Shown: piece after piece, positions 31,601 to 32,167 of the stretch
Numbering within the stretch: the stretch's first letter is position 1
Layout: every line of letters starts with the position of its first letter
Origin: Mesorhizobium huakuii
Lineage (GTDB): Bacteria; Pseudomonadota; Alphaproteobacteria; Rhizobiales; Rhizobiaceae
Direction of reading: 5' to 3'
NCBI RefSeq assembly: GCF_030160235.1
Contig: NZ_BSNY01000050.1
Span: 1-32,167, forward strand
DNA: 32,167 nt
Position numbers and translations under genes: made by a program
The notes under the pieces: generated by a model
Databases searched by the model: none
The model's input: the letters and a program-made list of their open reading frames with translations, nothing else
Told to the model about the DNA's origin: nothing

Positions 31601-31850
31601 CTAGACTTGCTCGGCGCTGCTTCAGGTCGGGTTTGGGTGCGCGGGGTATCTGCTTTGAGCGGCGCGCCGCAAGCCAGGCCTGAACCTCGCTCAGATCCCA
31701 AACGACGCATCGCGGGGTCAAGGCGAAGCGTCGAGGAAATTCCCCCCGCTGCTCCATCTCGTAGATTGTGCTGTCGGCCAGAGGCACGATGTTCCGCAAT
31801 TCCTTACGCCGAATGGTCCGACTCATTGTCGTGTCTTTCTTTGAAATCAT
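31554..31850 (-). CDS. AlpA-like excisionase / recombination directionality factor
   Basis: A 98-residue protein. The MerR-type helix-turn-helix of the AlpA family covers residues 14-62 (LRNIVPLADSTIYEMEQRGE, then CVVWDLSEVQAWLAARR). It is expected to bind and bend DNA at the att site and drive excision, or to activate integrase expression. A basic C-terminal tail of about 30 residues extends past the domain. GGAGG five bases before ATG 31850 fixes the start. Its 3' end overlaps the integrase remnant by 47 bp, tail to tail. It is the only intact excisionase-like gene in the window. Confidence 0.85.
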   Translation of the reverse strand: MISKKDTTMSRTIRRKELRNIVPLADSTIYEMEQRGEFPRRFALTPRCVVWDLSEVQAWLAARRSKQIPRAPKPDLKQRRASLVREPDRAARSASTVG

Positions 31851-32115
31851 GAAAACCTCCTGTCCGAGCGTTCGAAGAGTCTGGATTCAATCGATCATCA
31901 AGAAAAGGCGCATTTGGGAGGCGTCGTGGAAACGGCGAAAATTGAGTACAGACAGGACATACACGCGTCACCGAGCACTCCGCTGCGTCCTCTTCCTGCT
32001 GGTCGAAATGCATGGACTGGCCGCGCATTATCGCCAATGTCAGGCGATTGCCGGAGCGGACCGCAGCGGTCGGGGACAGTCGGTCCCGCGTCCCGGCCTG
32101 CGGCCGTCGCTGCGT

Positions 32116-32167
32116 ATTCCGACGAAGCCGGCCATCGATTCCGATTTGAAGCCGGCCAGTCATTCCG
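32116..32167. repeat. Tandem repeats at the window edge, possible IS21-family end
   Basis: GAAGCCGGCC occurs at 32124-32133 and 32148-32157, and ATTCCG occurs at 32116, 32138 and 32162, giving a period of about 22-24 bp. IS21-family elements of rhizobia often end in such multiple GGAAT/GCCGGC-type repeats. The transposase genes would lie beyond the window, so this remains tentative. Confidence 0.4.

Larger units (their letters stand above)
28907..32167. mobile_element. Left end of a guaA-linked integrative element or island
   Basis: From the guaA stop to the window edge there is only recombination machinery, its decayed copies and an unknown gene: a tyrosine integrase adjacent to guaA, repeated candidate integrase-binding motifs, an AlpA-like excisionase, remnants of a second integrase and a second excisionase, and an insertion-sequence-like end. 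Base composition is more mixed than in the housekeeping part. The right attachment site is outside the window. The core repeat would be a second copy of the last bases of guaA. Confidence 0.75.

Noticed and set aside
31804-32163. 119-codon minus-strand open frame at the right edge
   Set aside because: It overlaps the start of the AlpA-like gene and runs through the terminal repeats, with no ribosome site and no familiar motif.

Overview
The window is high-GC alphaproteobacterial chromosome. Protein sequence character and gene sets (short HisG with HisZ, OxyR divergent from katG, many polar amino-acid transporter parts) fit the Rhizobiales, most likely Mesorhizobium or a close relative. The genus is an inference from gene content, not a measured result.

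Layout, left to right. Positions 1-5350: an AT-rich, receiver-like gene of degenerate type directly upstream of glcF (glycolate oxidase Fe-S subunit), then folD (convergent), a secreted L,D-transpeptidase with its own terminator, tag (3-methyladenine DNA glycosylase I), and two small exported or membrane proteins. Positions 5350-8922: a histidine block, hisS-hisZ-hisG, preceded by a leader with two small dyad structures. Positions 9024-14351: an acyl-CoA synthetase, a ChaA-like cation/proton antiporter, and a LysR regulator divergent from a methyltransferase plus membrane-protein pair. Positions 14402-19933: a TetR regulator, a nucleoside hydrolase and, divergently, an isopenicillin-N-synthase-like oxygenase followed by a complete polar amino-acid ABC transporter. 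A perfect 14-bp palindrome lies between the divergent genes. Positions 19943-23948: oxyR divergent from katG, then aqpZ, convergent with katG across a strong terminator. Positions 24251-28906: an RsmB-type rRNA methyltransferase, TspO, a PaaI-type thioesterase overlapping an MTA/SAH-nucleosidase-like gene, and guaA.

From 28907 to the right edge the character changes to accessory DNA. A P4-type tyrosine integrase sits just behind the 3' end of guaA, with a cluster of TGACGG repeats between them that look like integrase arm sites. The intact integrase is followed by only the C-terminal tail of an AlpA-like excisionase gene. Exactly 1144 bp further on, the arrangement recurs in reciprocal form: only the last ~42 codons of an integrase, followed by an intact AlpA-like gene. 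Both copies keep the same 47-bp tail-to-tail overlap. This looks like the left end of an integrative element at guaA, built from two related int-xis modules that have each lost the opposite half. A 136-codon gene of unknown function lies between them, and the window ends in tandem repeats resembling an IS21-family end.

Most of the window is ordinary housekeeping and transport. The most interesting part is the guaA-linked recombination module (28907-32167). Secondary points are the degenerate receiver gene, the oxygenase/nucleoside hydrolase/transporter cluster with its palindromic operator candidate, and the tRNA T-arm-like hairpin in the hisS leader.
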